The notes beneath the pieces were generated by a model. The model had not been told where the DNA came from. It did no database searches and saw only the letters and a list, made by a program, of their open reading frames with translations. Positions 20,189 through 29,599 of a DNA stretch of 64,000 bases are shown here, piece after piece; position 1 is the stretch's first letter, and each line of letters starts with the position of its first letter. A program made the translations under genes and the position numbers. Origin of the DNA: Streptomyces sp. A1136 (lineage in GTDB: Bacteria; Actinomycetota; Actinomycetes; Streptomycetales; Streptomycetaceae); contig NZ_SSBJ01000017.1 of assembly GCF_004795055.1 (NCBI RefSeq), forward strand, positions 1 to 64,000. The letters run 5' to 3'.

Positions 20189-21709
20189 ATGCGCAAGTGG
20201 CTGCCGTTGACGGCGGTCTGTCTGGGAGCCTTCATGCTCCTGGTCGACGTCACGATCGTGACCGTCGCCCTGCCGGACATGGCCGCCGACATGCACACCG
20301 GGTTCTCCGCCCTCCAATGGGTCATGGACATATACGCCCTGGCGCTGGCCGCGCTGCTGCTCGGCGCCGGCTCCCTCGCCGACCGGATCGGCCGCCGCCG
20401 GGTCTACCTCGGCGGCCTCGTGGTCTTCGCCGCCGCCTCGCTCGCCTGCGGCCTGGCCACCGGACCGGCCGCCCTGATCGCCTTCCGCGCGGTGCAGGGC
20501 TTCGGCGGCGCCGCGATGTTCGCCACCACCATGGCCCTGCTCAGCGCCGCCTACCAGGGCCGCGACCGGGGGATCGCCTTCGGTGTGTGGGGCGCGGTCA
20601 ACGGGGCGGCCGCCGCGGCCGGGCCGATCATCGGCGGGTTGCTGACCGAGCACTTCGGCTGGCGCTGGATCTTCTACATCAACCTGCCCGTCTGCGCCGT
20701 CGCGGTGTACGTCACCCTCAAGGCCGTCACCGACACCCGTGACCCGAACGCCAAGGGCCTCGACCTCCCCGGGATGGCGGCCTTCACGGCCGGCGCGGGT
20801 GCCGTCACGTACGGGCTGATCCGGGCCGGCGAGAACGGCTGGACGTCCGCCGCCACCCTGGGCCTCCTCGGCCTCGGCGTGGTCGCCTTCGCCGTCTTCG
20901 TCCTCGTCGAACTGCGCACCCCCCACCCCATGCTCGACCTCTCGCTGTTCCGCAGCGGGACTTTCGTCGGCGTCATGGCCGCCGCGTTGCTGCTGTCCGG
21001 GGCCGCGTTCTCGTACCTGATGTACGTCTCCCTCTGGCTCCAGTCCGTCGAGGGGATGAGCCCCGTGGGCGCGGGCCTGGTGGTGGTACCGATGAGCCTG
21101 GCCGCCTTCCTCGTCTCGGCCCTGGCCGGGCGGCTCCTGCACGGGGCCCCGGCGCGGCTGACCATCGGCGGTGGAGGGGCGCTGATCGGGGTGGGCGCAC
21201 TGCTCCAGGCGTGGATGTTGGACGCCGGTGACGGCTGGCGGGCACTGGTCCCCGGCCTGTTGGTGACGGGCGCCGGGGTGGGCGTGGCGATCCCGGCGCT
21301 GGCGGCCGCGGTGATGGGGGCGGTGGCCCCGGCCCGGGCGGGCATGGCCGGGGGCGCGCTGAACACGGCGCGCCAGTTGGGCATGGCCTTCGGCATCGCG
21401 GTGCTCGGTTCCCTCTTCCACTCCGGGCTGGCGGACGGCCTCGCCGACTCCGGTCGGGCGCGCGACACCGCCGAGACGCTGGCATCGGGCGGGGCGGGGC
21501 GGTTGCTGGCGACGGCCCCGGCGGCCAAGGCGTGGGTGGAGGCGGCCTTCGTGGACGGGCTGCGCGAAACCTTCCTCGCCGCGGGCGTGATGGGGCTGGT
21601 GGGCGCCCTCGCCGTCGCCCTGCTGATCCGTTCGGCGGGGCGGAGCGAGGTCGGGGCGAAGCCGGGTGACCGGCCCGCCGAGGCCGTCATCGCCCCGGAG
21701 CGGGTCTGA
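20189..21709 (+). CDS. MFS multidrug exporter, DHA2 (EmrB/QacA) family
   Basis: Proton-driven drug or metabolite exporter in the inner membrane. The 506 residues show about 14 hydrophobic segments, the number for the DHA2 family. Motif C-type and motif A features are visible: AFMLLVDVTIVTVALPDM in TM1, LADRIGRRRVYLGG after TM2, and LAAAVMGAVAPARAGMAGGA in a later helix. GAGGAGAG precedes the ATG. It is divergent from the double-AsnC regulator, the common arrangement of a transporter and its ligand-responsive repressor. The substrate cannot be read from sequence. Confidence 0.93.
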   Translation: MRKWLPLTAVCLGAFMLLVDVTIVTVALPDMAADMHTGFSALQWVMDIYALALAALLLGAGSLADRIGRRRVYLGGLVVFAAASLACGLATGPAALIAFRAVQGFGGAAMFATTMALLSAAYQGRDRGIAFGVWGAVNGAAAAAGPIIGGLLTEHFGWRWIFYINLPVCAVAVYVTLKAVTDTRDPNAKGLDLPGMAAFTAGAGAVTYGLIRAGENGWTSAATLGLLGLGVVAFAVFVLVELRTPHPMLDLSLFRSGTFVGVMAAALLLSGAAFSYLMYVSLWLQSVEGMSPVGAGLVVVPMSLAAFLVSALAGRLLHGAPARLTIGGGGALIGVGALLQAWMLDAGDGWRALVPGLLVTGAGVGVAIPALAAAVMGAVAPARAGMAGGALNTARQLGMAFGIAVLGSLFHSGLADGLADSGRARDTAETLASGGAGRLLATAPAAKAWVEAAFVDGLRETFLAAGVMGLVGALAVALLIRSAGRSEVGAKPGDRPAEAVIAPERV

Positions 21710-21932
21710 GGGGCGTTCCGACGTGCCCCGGACGAGGGGCGAGCGGGGGGCGGGCACCGGGTTTCGGCACCGGACGCGGTGACTGCCGTATGGGCGCGGT
21801 GGACCGATCCGGGAGGGTGAACCTTCGAACGCGCTGGGCATGCTGAATCGTTTCGTCTGATCTGTCCGCTCCTACGCTGCCCGCTGAATGCCACCGGACC
21901 GGCATTCCAGCCGATCAGAGAACGGACTCTTC

Positions 21933-22892
21933 ATGCGTGCTCGTACCACCGCCGCCGCACTCCTGGGTGCTCTCGCGCTCGTTCTGCCCACCGCCGGCAC
22001 CTCGCTGGCGGTCGACCACGACGACGATGACGGCCGCCGCTCGCTGGGCCGCCTGGAGTACCTCGTCGACGACGACGATGACGGCGGCGACGAGCACCGC
22101 CAGATCCGCCCGGCGGACAACGACACCTGCTACCGACTGACGGGCACCTCCTGGGAGAACCCGGCGATCTCCGTGCGCAACGAGACGGAGTCGCTGGCGG
22201 TGCTGTTCCGGGACCGGGACTGCGGCGAGCGCGCGGAGCGGGTGCTGGAGCCGGGGGAGCGCGCGCACGGTGTGCAGGTCCGCTCCGTGCTCTTCAAGCC
22301 GGTGGACGACGACAACGACGGTCGCCACGAGGGTCGTCACGACGGGCGGGGCGACGGGCGTGACGACGACGACTTCGGCAACGGGGACGAGGACCGCGGC
22401 CGTCACGACGCCCGGCCGGGTCTGCCGGGGGCGATGCACCACAACGGCGCCAAGCCGGCCGCGCACCACATGGTGAAGCCGCGCATGGACGAGCCCGGAT
22501 CGCAGCAGGCCCGCGAGGAGCAGGCGCCCGTGGACCAGCCCCGTGACGAGCAGGCCCGTGACGAGCAGCAGATGCGTGACGAGCAGGGCCGTGACGAGCA
22601 GGCCCGTGACGAGCAGGGCCGTGACGAGCAGGCCCGCCAGGACCAGCCCCGTGACGAGCAGGCGCGCGACGAGCAGCAGATGCGCGACGAGCAGGCCCGC
22701 CAGGACCAGGCCCGGCACGAGGAGCAGGCGCGTCAGGAGGAGGCCCGGCGGGACGAGCAGGCCCGGCAGGAACAGCAGATGCGTGACGAGCAGCGGATGC
22801 GCGACGAGCAGGCCCGTCAGGAAGAGGAGCAGGGCCGGCCCGACGAGCAGGGTGCCGACATGTTCGACCGTATCTTCCGCTCCATCGGCTGA
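21933..22892 (+). CDS. Secreted acidic protein with DEQ-rich repeats
   Basis: No recognised enzyme family. The 319 residues begin with a clear signal peptide (about 26 residues, cleavage near TSLA-VDHD), followed by an Asp/Arg/Gly-rich stretch. A small two-Cys segment follows (NDTCYRLTGTSW ... FRDRDCGERAE), then a second Asp/His/Arg-rich linker. The tail of about 120 residues is built from 5-residue units of the type RDEQA/RQDQA/RDEQQM (DNA 22500-22835). It ends with FDRIFRSIG. The tail should form a charged helix or disordered brush. It is probably exported and wall- or envelope-associated. A strong terminator follows. Confidence 0.8.
   Translation: MRARTTAAALLGALALVLPTAGTSLAVDHDDDDGRRSLGRLEYLVDDDDDGGDEHRQIRPADNDTCYRLTGTSWENPAISVRNETESLAVLFRDRDCGERAERVLEPGERAHGVQVRSVLFKPVDDDNDGRHEGRHDGRGDGRDDDDFGNGDEDRGRHDARPGLPGAMHHNGAKPAAHHMVKPRMDEPGSQQAREEQAPVDQPRDEQARDEQQMRDEQGRDEQARDEQGRDEQARQDQPRDEQARDEQQMRDEQARQDQARHEEQARQEEARRDEQARQEQQMRDEQRMRDEQARQEEEQGRPDEQGADMFDRIFRSIG
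22500..22835 (+). repeat. Degenerate 15-bp in-frame repeat array
   Basis: Units close to CGTGACGAGCAGGCC, 15 bp each, encode the DEQ pentapeptide tail of the preceding gene. Units vary by whole codons (DEQ, QDQ, QEE, DEQQM), typical of slippage-prone coding repeats. Copy number may vary between strains. Confidence 0.8.
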
Positions 22893-22908
22893 CCCGACAC
22901 CGCGCGAC

Positions 22909-22946
22909 GGGAGAGCCCGGCACCCCCGTGGGTGCCGGGCTCTCCC
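22909..22946. terminator. Perfect 17-bp hairpin between convergent genes
   Basis: Arms 22909-22925 and 22930-22946 are perfectly complementary around a 4-nt CCGT loop. It lies just after the DEQ-repeat gene and 103 bp before the M4 protease end, so it can serve both. Confidence 0.85.
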
Positions 22947-23048
22947 GCGTCGTGGAACAGGGCCGCCCGGGGAGGTCGTCTCCCGGGCGGCCCCGCGATC
23001 AATCGGTCGAGCCGGCGATCGGCCCGGCCCCCGTCACCCCGGTAGGGG

Positions 23049-25316
23049 TCAGAACGTGAGCTTCCAACTGTTGATGTAGCCGGTGTCCGCGGCGGCGAGG
23101 TCCGCCACCCGCAGCTTCCAGACACCCTGCGCGACCTCGGAGGAGGCGTTCACGGTGAAGCTCTGGACGATGTTGTCCGCGCTGCCGCCGGTGCGGTTGC
23201 GCAGGTTGTAGACGGAGCCGTCGGGGGCGACCAGGTCGACCCGCAGGTCACCGACGTAGGTGTGGACGATGTTGACGTCCACCTTGAGGGTGCTCGGGGC
23301 GTTGCCCGTGCGGGTCACCGTGATCGGGGACTCGACGGTCGAGTTGTCCGCGATCTGGTAGTCGTTCGTGTTCTCGAACACGCTCTGCTCGACCGTGCCG
23401 ACGGTCCAGGTGAAGGACGCCGTACCCGTCTTGCCCGCGGAGTCGGTCACCGTGACGGTCACGTTGGACGTGCCCGCGGTGGTGGCGGTGCCCGAGATCA
23501 GACCCGTCGAGGAGTTGATCGACAGGCCGGCCGGCAGACCGGTCGCCGCGTAGCTCAGCGCACCCGCGTTGGTGCTGGTCGCCTGGACCTGAAGGCTCAC
23601 GGCGGTGTTGACCTGGGTGGTCTGGTTGGCGATCGGGGTCACCGAGACGCCGGAGGTGATGCGGGCCCCGACGTTGATGCCGGCCCAGGCGTTGGCCACG
23701 TTGTTGTACGTGGTCGAGCCCTGGCCGTACAGGTCGGCGGCAGCCTGCAGCGTCGCCGTACGGGCGGCGGCGTAGTTCGTGTTCGACTTGAAGTAGCCGA
23801 CCGTCAGCGCGCGGAACCAGATCTTCGCGGCGGCGTCGCGGCCGATCGCGGTGACCGGGAGGTTGTCCGAGGTCGGCGAGTTGTAGCTGACGCCGTTGAT
23901 GACCTTGGCGCCGGAGCCCTCGGACATCAGGTAGAAGACGTGGTTCGCCGGGCCCGAGGAGTAGTGGACGTCGAGTCCGCCGAGGCTGGAGGACCAGTAG
24001 TCCTTCGACCCGCCGTCCTTGCTCGGCTTGTCCATGTAGCGCAGCGGGGTGCCGTCGCCGTTGATGTCGATCTTCTCGCCGACCAGGTAGTCGCCGACGT
24101 CCTGCGGGTTGTTGGCGTAGAACTCGACGTTCGCCGCCATGATGTCGGAGGTCGCCTCGTTCAGACCGCCGGGCTCACCGCTGTAGGTCATGTTGCCGGT
24201 GACCGAGGTCAGACCGTGCGTCATCTCGTGCGCGGCCACGTCGATGGACGTCAGCGGGTGCGTGTTGCTGGTGCCGTCGCCGTACGTCATGCAGAAGCAG
24301 CCGTCGTCCCAGAACGCGTTCACGTACGCGTTGCCGTAGTGGACGCGGCTGTACGGGGCGACGCCGTCGTTGCGCAGACCGTTGCGGCCGTGCACGTTCT
24401 TGTAGTAGTCCCACGTCAACTGGGCGCCGTAGTGGGCGTCCGCGGCCGCGGTCGCCCGGTTGGAGGCGGCGCCGTTGCCCCAGACGTCGGTGGTGTTGGT
24501 GAAGAGCGTCCCCGTGCCGGAGCTGCCGCCGTTGAGGTCGTAGGTCTTGTGTCCACCGCGGCCCGCGTCGGTCAGCGTGTAGTTGCTGCCCGACTGCGAG
24601 GTGCCCAGCGTGACCTGGCCGCTGTACATGGTGTTGCCGGTGCCGGTCTCGATGGCCTGCCACTGGGTGATCTTCGCGCCGGTCTTGGCGTCGGTGACCA
24701 CGTGCAGTTCGCTCGGGGTGCCGTCGTCCTGGAGGCCGCCGACGACGGTCTCGAAGGCGAGGACGGGCGCGCCTTCGGCGGCCCAGATCACCTTGCGGGC
24801 GCTCTTCGAGGGCTTGGCCTGCTTGGCGCCCGCGGCGTTGGCGGAGGAGACGGCCTGGCTCTCGGCCGCCGAGGGGGCGACCGAGGGGCTGGTGTCCGCC
24901 ACCTGGATCACGTGGTTGGTGGCCTTGGTCACGCTCTTGGTGACCCCGCCCTTGGCGTGGACCGTCAGGTCACCGCCGAGCACGGGTATGCCGTCGTAGG
25001 TGCGCTCGTACGTGGTGTGGGTGGTGCCGTCAGTGTCCTGGACCACGTCGCGGACGACCAGGCGCTCCTTGCCGCCGAGGCCGAGGGCCTTGGCCGCCTG
25101 CACCGTGGTCGAGTTGGCGTCGGCGAGGAGCGTCGCACGCTCCGAAGCGCTGAGTAGGCGGGCGGCCGCGCCCGGGTTGGGCTGAGCCGCCTTGGAAGAC
25201 TGCGACGCGTTGGCGTCGGCGTTGGCGGTTCCGGCCTGAATGCCTACGGCGAGCATGGCGGCGGCGGCGACGAGGGCGCCGGCCGCGGTGGCACGCCGCT
25301 GGGGGGTGGCTCTCAA
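23049..25316 (-). CDS. Secreted M4-family (thermolysin-like) metalloprotease with Ig-like and P domains
   Basis: Extracellular neutral zinc protease, 755 residues. Order: signal peptide (about 1-33), FTP-type propeptide (about 55-200), peptidase core with zinc motif HEMTH near residue 363 and downstream ligand in GGLNEATSD near 387, and a later active-site segment DVHYSSGPANH. These are followed by a putative Ig domain (PIANQTTQVNTAVSLQV...) and a C-terminal proprotein-convertase P domain ending INSWKLTF. The TTG start is chosen because AGAAGGAG lies exactly 6 nt upstream. A second TTG 18 bp earlier has no such site. A two-Cys insert (DDGCFCMTYGDG) sits where thermolysin has none. Family member of SCO5447 by position, from memory. 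Confidence 0.93.
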   Translation of the reverse strand: MRATPQRRATAAGALVAAAAMLAVGIQAGTANADANASQSSKAAQPNPGAAARLLSASERATLLADANSTTVQAAKALGLGGKERLVVRDVVQDTDGTTHTTYERTYDGIPVLGGDLTVHAKGGVTKSVTKATNHVIQVADTSPSVAPSAAESQAVSSANAAGAKQAKPSKSARKVIWAAEGAPVLAFETVVGGLQDDGTPSELHVVTDAKTGAKITQWQAIETGTGNTMYSGQVTLGTSQSGSNYTLTDAGRGGHKTYDLNGGSSGTGTLFTNTTDVWGNGAASNRATAAADAHYGAQLTWDYYKNVHGRNGLRNDGVAPYSRVHYGNAYVNAFWDDGCFCMTYGDGTSNTHPLTSIDVAAHEMTHGLTSVTGNMTYSGEPGGLNEATSDIMAANVEFYANNPQDVGDYLVGEKIDINGDGTPLRYMDKPSKDGGSKDYWSSSLGGLDVHYSSGPANHVFYLMSEGSGAKVINGVSYNSPTSDNLPVTAIGRDAAAKIWFRALTVGYFKSNTNYAAARTATLQAAADLYGQGSTTYNNVANAWAGINVGARITSGVSVTPIANQTTQVNTAVSLQVQATSTNAGALSYAATGLPAGLSINSSTGLISGTATTAGTSNVTVTVTDSAGKTGTASFTWTVGTVEQSVFENTNDYQIADNSTVESPITVTRTGNAPSTLKVDVNIVHTYVGDLRVDLVAPDGSVYNLRNRTGGSADNIVQSFTVNASSEVAQGVWKLRVADLAAADTGYINSWKLTF

Positions 25317-25696
25317 CGCAAACTCCTTCTGCAAGGGGGTTCCGAAAGGCTGGGTGGGCCTCCGGGCAGATCAGGGTTGGTGCGATGAACGGTCGAAGAG
25401 TGTCACCTGTGGACGTCGATGTCAGGGCCACATCAAAAGGTTGGCCGGAAACGGTCCGTTGTCCGAAGAGACGTATCCGGTATCCGAACCATTCACTTTT
25501 GCGTGAGAGAGGAGGGCGAAACATACGGAACACCAGATACCGGTTGCTAACACTTGAGCAACGAGTAGCTCCGTTAACGCAAACGGCATTTACCGTACGG
25601 GTGTTTGTCGTACTGTTTCCCGGTGCGTCAGATGCTCGTCGCCAGGGGAAGCCGCGGGCACACGCCACTGTCATAGACCACGTGCCAGGGGGGCCC
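25317..25696. promoter_or_regulatory. 380-bp AT-richer regulatory gap
   Basis: No gene is visible. This gap separates the divergent M4 protease and polysaccharide initiating transferase. It contains a direct repeat of GTATCCG (25473-25486) and an inverted repeat CCGGTATC (25477-25484)/GATACCGG (25536-25543). Base composition is lower in GC than the flanking genes, as expected for a regulated divergent promoter at the edge of an accessory cluster. Confidence 0.45.
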
Positions 25697-27181
25697 ATGA
25701 GGCATGTCCATTTTCCTGCGCAAAGAGTGGCCGGGGCGGCCGTTGATCCGGCCGAGCCGACGTCCGCGCCTCCGCGTCGACTCGGCGACAAGGCGCGCTG
25801 GTACCTCCCCGCGGCGGTCACGGCCGACTTCCTCGGCGCCGCGGTTCCCGTGGGCCTCGTCTTCGACGCGGCGCAGCAGGCCCGGCCCGTCTACTGCGCG
25901 GTCGGTTCGGCCCTCGCGTGGACCGCGGTACAGGCGCTGCGTCGACGGTACGCGACCCGGACGCTCGGTGAATCCCGGGGGGTACTGCCCGTCGTCCACG
26001 ACTGGCTGATATTGATCGGCGTGCTCGCCGTCGCCCGCGTGGTGACCGGTGAGAGCACCCCGCGACTGGCGGCGCTGGGCGCGCTGTTGCCCGCCCTGCT
26101 CGTCACCGTCGCCTGCCACAAGCTCACCTACCGCCACCTCTTTGCCGCCCGCCGCGAGGCCCAGGCGGTCAGCCGGGTCCTGGTCGTCGGCGAACCCGAG
26201 GCGGCCGAAGGCGTGATCGCCCACCTCGCCTCGCGCACCGACCACCCCTACGTCGTCGTCGGGGTCGTCCCGGTCGGCGCGGGGCGGCTCGACAGCGGGG
26301 TACCCGTCGCGACCCGGCTGGGCGCGACCCCGCAGGGCCCGAACACCGACGCCACCGCCGTACTGGGCGCCGTACGCAGCCACCACGCCGACCTGGTGCT
26401 CGTCGCCCCGGGCGTGCGCATCGCCGGGGAGCGGCTGCGCCGGGTCGCCTGGGCACTGCACGACGCCGGCCTCGAACTGGCCGTCTTCCCGGGCCTGGTG
26501 GAGATATCCGTCAAACGGCTGGAGACGCTCACCGCGGGCGGCCTCGCCGTGTTGCGGATCGCGCCGCCGGTGCGCAGGGGGGTGCAGACGCTGCTCAAGT
26601 CGGCCCTGGACCGGGCGGGGGCCGCCGTCGGGCTGCTGTTGCTGTCGCCGCTCTTCCTCGCGCTCGTGTTGGCGATACGTTTCGGCTCGCGCGGCCCGGC
26701 CTTCTACAGCCAGCGCCGGATCGGGCGCGACGGGGTCCCGTTCGTGATGTGGAAGTTCCGCACGATGGTCGTGGACGCCGACCGGTTGAAGCCCGGGCTG
26801 GAAGGGGCCAACGAGAACGACGGCCTGATGTTCAAGATGCGCCGTGACCCGCGCGTCACCCGGGTGGGACGGCTGCTGCGCCGCACCTCGCTGGACGAAC
26901 TGCCGCAACTGTTCAACGTGTTGACGGGCAGCATGTCGCTGGTCGGCCCGCGACCGCCGCTCCCGGACGAGGTGGCGCGGTACGACGAGGTGGAGCTGCG
27001 CCGGCTGAGCGTGCGTCCCGGTATGACGGGCCTGTGGCAGATCAGCGGTCGGTCGGACCTGTCCTGGGACGAAACGATTCAGCTCGATCTGCAGTACGTC
27101 GACAACTGGTCCTTCACCAGCGACGTCGACGTCATGGGCCGTACGCTCCGCGCCGTCGTCGACGGCCGCGGGGCGTACTGA
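25697..27181 (+). CDS. Polyprenyl-phosphate sugar-1-phosphate transferase (exopolysaccharide initiation)
   Basis: Membrane enzyme that loads the first sugar phosphate onto undecaprenyl phosphate. The 494 residues have N-terminal membrane helices, a Rossmann-like CoA-binding-type middle (SRVLVVGEPEAAEGVIAHL) and a C-terminal bacterial sugar transferase domain. That domain holds FYSQRRIGRDGVPFVMWKFRTM, VGRLLRRTSLDELPQLFNVL and GMTGLWQISGRSDLSWDE. This is the WbaP/WcaJ architecture. The ATG is preceded by a GGGGGG ribosome site; open frame extends further upstream without coding character. First gene of the exopolysaccharide cluster. The sugar is not determinable from sequence. Confidence 0.93.
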   Translation: MRHVHFPAQRVAGAAVDPAEPTSAPPRRLGDKARWYLPAAVTADFLGAAVPVGLVFDAAQQARPVYCAVGSALAWTAVQALRRRYATRTLGESRGVLPVVHDWLILIGVLAVARVVTGESTPRLAALGALLPALLVTVACHKLTYRHLFAARREAQAVSRVLVVGEPEAAEGVIAHLASRTDHPYVVVGVVPVGAGRLDSGVPVATRLGATPQGPNTDATAVLGAVRSHHADLVLVAPGVRIAGERLRRVAWALHDAGLELAVFPGLVEISVKRLETLTAGGLAVLRIAPPVRRGVQTLLKSALDRAGAAVGLLLLSPLFLALVLAIRFGSRGPAFYSQRRIGRDGVPFVMWKFRTMVVDADRLKPGLEGANENDGLMFKMRRDPRVTRVGRLLRRTSLDELPQLFNVLTGSMSLVGPRPPLPDEVARYDEVELRRLSVRPGMTGLWQISGRSDLSWDETIQLDLQYVDNWSFTSDVDVMGRTLRAVVDGRGAY

Positions 27182-27197
27182 GGGGCCGGCCTTGCGA

Positions 27198-28151
27198 TCA
27201 GCGAGTCGTCCGCGAGTCGAGCCACCAGCGGTAGGTGGACGCGATCCCGTCGCGCAGCGGGATGCCGGGCTTCCAACCCAGCGAGGTCAGGCGGGTGACG
27301 TCCAGCAGTTTGCGGGGCGTCCCGTCGGGCTTGGAGGTGTCCCAGGCGAGCCGGCCCTCGAAGCCGGTCACCTCGGCGACCGTCTCGGCCAGTGCCTTGA
27401 TGGTGAGGTCCTCGCCGCAGCCGATGTTGACGGGCTCGTCGCCGTCGTAGCTCTCCAGCAGGACCGCGCAGGCGGCCGCGAGGTCGTCGACGTGCAGGAA
27501 CTCGCGTCGTGGGGTGCCCGATCCCCACAGCGTGACCTCCTCGCGCCCCTCGGCCGCAGCCTCGTGGAAGCGCCGGATCAGCGCGGGCAGGACGTGCGAG
27601 GACTCCAGGTCGAAGTTGTCCCCGGGGCCGTAGAGGTTCGTGGGCATGGCCGAGATGTACGAGGCGCCGTACTGCTTGCGGTACGACTGCACCTGCACGA
27701 TGCCGGCGATCTTGGCGAGGGCGTAGGCCTCGTTGGTCGGCTCCAGCGGGCCGGTCAGCAGGGCGTCCTCGCTGATCGGCTGTGGCGCCAGCTTCGGGTA
27801 GATGCAGGACGAGCCGAGGAACAGCAGCCGACCCACCCCGGCGGCGTGGGCCCCGGAGATGACGCTGAGCTGGATCCGGAGGTTGTCCTCCAGGAACTGC
27901 ACCGGGTAGGTGCTGTTGGCCATGATCCCGCCGACCTTGGCGGCGGCCAGCACCACGGCGTCCGGGCGGGCGTCCCGCAGGTACGCCTCGGTGGCGGCGC
28001 CGTCGCGCAGGTCGAGCTCGGCGCGGCTGCGGGTGAGCACCTCGTGGCCGTCGGCGGTCAGCCGTCGGGCGACCGCGGACCCCACGAGGCCGCGGTGTCC
28101 GGCGACGAAGACGCGGGCGTGCGGGGGCAGGAGCGGCAGCGAACTTGTCAT
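27198..28151 (-). CDS. fcl: GDP-L-fucose synthase
   Basis: Epimerises and reduces GDP-4-keto-6-deoxymannose to GDP-L-fucose with NADPH. The 317-residue short-chain dehydrogenase fold has the nucleotide motif GHRGLVGSAV near residue 17. Catalytic Ser is in FLGSSCIYP near residue 106 and the YxxxK pair in YALAK near residue 135. The start is the ATG giving MTSSLPLLPPH. The long open frame upstream lies in the GC-rich promoter gap and is not coding. It is divergent from gmd, which makes its substrate. Confidence 0.95.
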   Translation of the reverse strand: MTSSLPLLPPHARVFVAGHRGLVGSAVARRLTADGHEVLTRSRAELDLRDGAATEAYLRDARPDAVVLAAAKVGGIMANSTYPVQFLEDNLRIQLSVISGAHAAGVGRLLFLGSSCIYPKLAPQPISEDALLTGPLEPTNEAYALAKIAGIVQVQSYRKQYGASYISAMPTNLYGPGDNFDLESSHVLPALIRRFHEAAAEGREEVTLWGSGTPRREFLHVDDLAAACAVLLESYDGDEPVNIGCGEDLTIKALAETVAEVTGFEGRLAWDTSKPDGTPRKLLDVTRLTSLGWKPGIPLRDGIASTYRWWLDSRTTR

Positions 28152-28555
28152 ACCGCCGATGATGCCAGTCCGCCGTCGCGGTTTTCCGCGGAGGTGGCCG
28201 CCCGGCCGGAACGCGCCCGTCCAGGCCCCTCGGAGCGCCCGACGGCCCGGCGACCCGGGCCCGATGCGGCGCGAGGGGTTCCGGACCAGCCGTGTACGGT
28301 ACCCATCCGGCCCACGGCCCCGGCCCCGCGGCCGGCCGCCCGGGCCGCCCGGCGCGGTCCGCCCGGCCGTCCACGGCCCGGGCGTCGGCCACGCGGAGGA
28401 CCGGCCGGGGACCCGCCCGGCGAAGGAACCCCGGGGTACGCCCCGGTCGGGCGGCACACGGCGCCCGGACCACACCCGCGGGCCGGGGCCCGGGGGACGC
28501 GCGGGGCGAGCCCCGTTCACGACGACACAGCACACGACAACCAGGGGGACCCCAC
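28152..28555. promoter_or_regulatory. 404-bp GC-rich gap between fcl and gmd
   Basis: Holds the divergent promoters of fcl and gmd. Composition is extremely C/G-rich and I see no convincing promoter hexamers, repeat or ORF with coding character. Confidence 0.4.
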
Positions 28556-29569
28556 ATGGGCAAGACCGCACTGATCACCGGCGTCACCGGGCAGGACGGC
28601 TCGTACCTCGCCGAGCTCCTGCTCTCCAAGGGATACACGGTGCACGGGCTCGTGCGGCGGTCCTCCAGCTTCAACACGGAGCGGATCGACCACATCTACC
28701 AGGACCCGCAGACCGAGAACCGCTCCCTGGTGCTCCACCACGCGGACCTGTCCGACGGCGTCGCCCTGGTGAACCTGCTCCGCGACATACGCCCCGACGA
28801 GGTCTACAACCTCGGCGCCCAGTCCCACGTCCGCGTCTCCTTCGACGCGCCCCTCTACACGGGGGACGTCACCGGCCTCGGGGCGCTGCGCCTGCTGGAG
28901 GCCATCCGGGCCAGCGGCGTGGACACCCGCATCTACCAGGCCTCGTCCTCCGAGATGTTCGGCGCCACCCCGCCGCCGCAGAACGAGACGACCCCGTTCC
29001 ACCCGCGCAGCCCGTACGGGGCCGCGAAGGTCTTCGCGTACTGGACCACGGTGAACTACCGCGAGGCGTACGACATGTACGCGGTGAACGGCATCCTCTT
29101 CAACCACGAGTCCCCGCGCCGCGGCGAGACCTTCGTGACCCGGAAGATCACCCGCGCGGTCGCCCGGATCAAGGCCGGTCTCCAGGACCACCTCTACCTC
29201 GGCAACCTCGACGCGGTCCGCGACTGGGGCTACGCGCCCGAGTACGTCGACGCGATGTGGCGGATGCTCCAGCAGGACGAGCCCACCGACTACGTGGTCG
29301 CCACCGGCGTCGCCGCGACCGTCCGCGAGTTCGTGGAGGCCTCGTTCGACCACGCCGGCCTCGACTGGAACGAGCACGTGCGCTACGACCCCAAGTACGA
29401 GCGCCCCAGCGAGGTCGACGCGCTCATCGGCGACGCCTCCAAGGCGCAGGAGATCCTCGGCTGGAAGCCGACGGTCCTCGTGGCCGAACTCGCCCGGATC
29501 ATGGTCGACGCGGACATCCGCCAGGTCGAGGACCAACTGGCGGGCGTGACGGTCCGCATCGACCGCTAG
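28556..29569 (+). CDS. gmd: GDP-mannose 4,6-dehydratase
   Basis: Converts GDP-D-mannose to GDP-4-keto-6-deoxymannose, the first step to GDP-fucose or GDP-rhamnose. The 337 residues have the NADP-binding GVTGQDGSYLAELL at the N-terminus, the Thr/Ser region ASSSEMFG near residue 127, and the catalytic YGAAK near 151. NHESPRRGETFVTRKIT is characteristic of the family. CAGGGGGA precedes the ATG. With fcl immediately divergent, L-fucose (or a close 6-deoxyhexose) is the likely product in the polysaccharide. Confidence 0.96.
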   Translation: MGKTALITGVTGQDGSYLAELLLSKGYTVHGLVRRSSSFNTERIDHIYQDPQTENRSLVLHHADLSDGVALVNLLRDIRPDEVYNLGAQSHVRVSFDAPLYTGDVTGLGALRLLEAIRASGVDTRIYQASSSEMFGATPPPQNETTPFHPRSPYGAAKVFAYWTTVNYREAYDMYAVNGILFNHESPRRGETFVTRKITRAVARIKAGLQDHLYLGNLDAVRDWGYAPEYVDAMWRMLQQDEPTDYVVATGVAATVREFVEASFDHAGLDWNEHVRYDPKYERPSEVDALIGDASKAQEILGWKPTVLVAELARIMVDADIRQVEDQLAGVTVRIDR

Positions 29570-29599
29570 AGGCCTTATATTTCGCCTATTGCTTTGCCG

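Noticed and set aside
22500..22835. Possible CRISPR-like repeat array
   Set aside because: Units are 15 bp, contiguous, in frame and without spacers. They encode a low-complexity protein tail, and no cas genes are nearby.
23262..25157. A 631-codon plus-strand open frame
   Set aside because: Antisense shadow of the M4 protease gene, which has clear motifs on the other strand.
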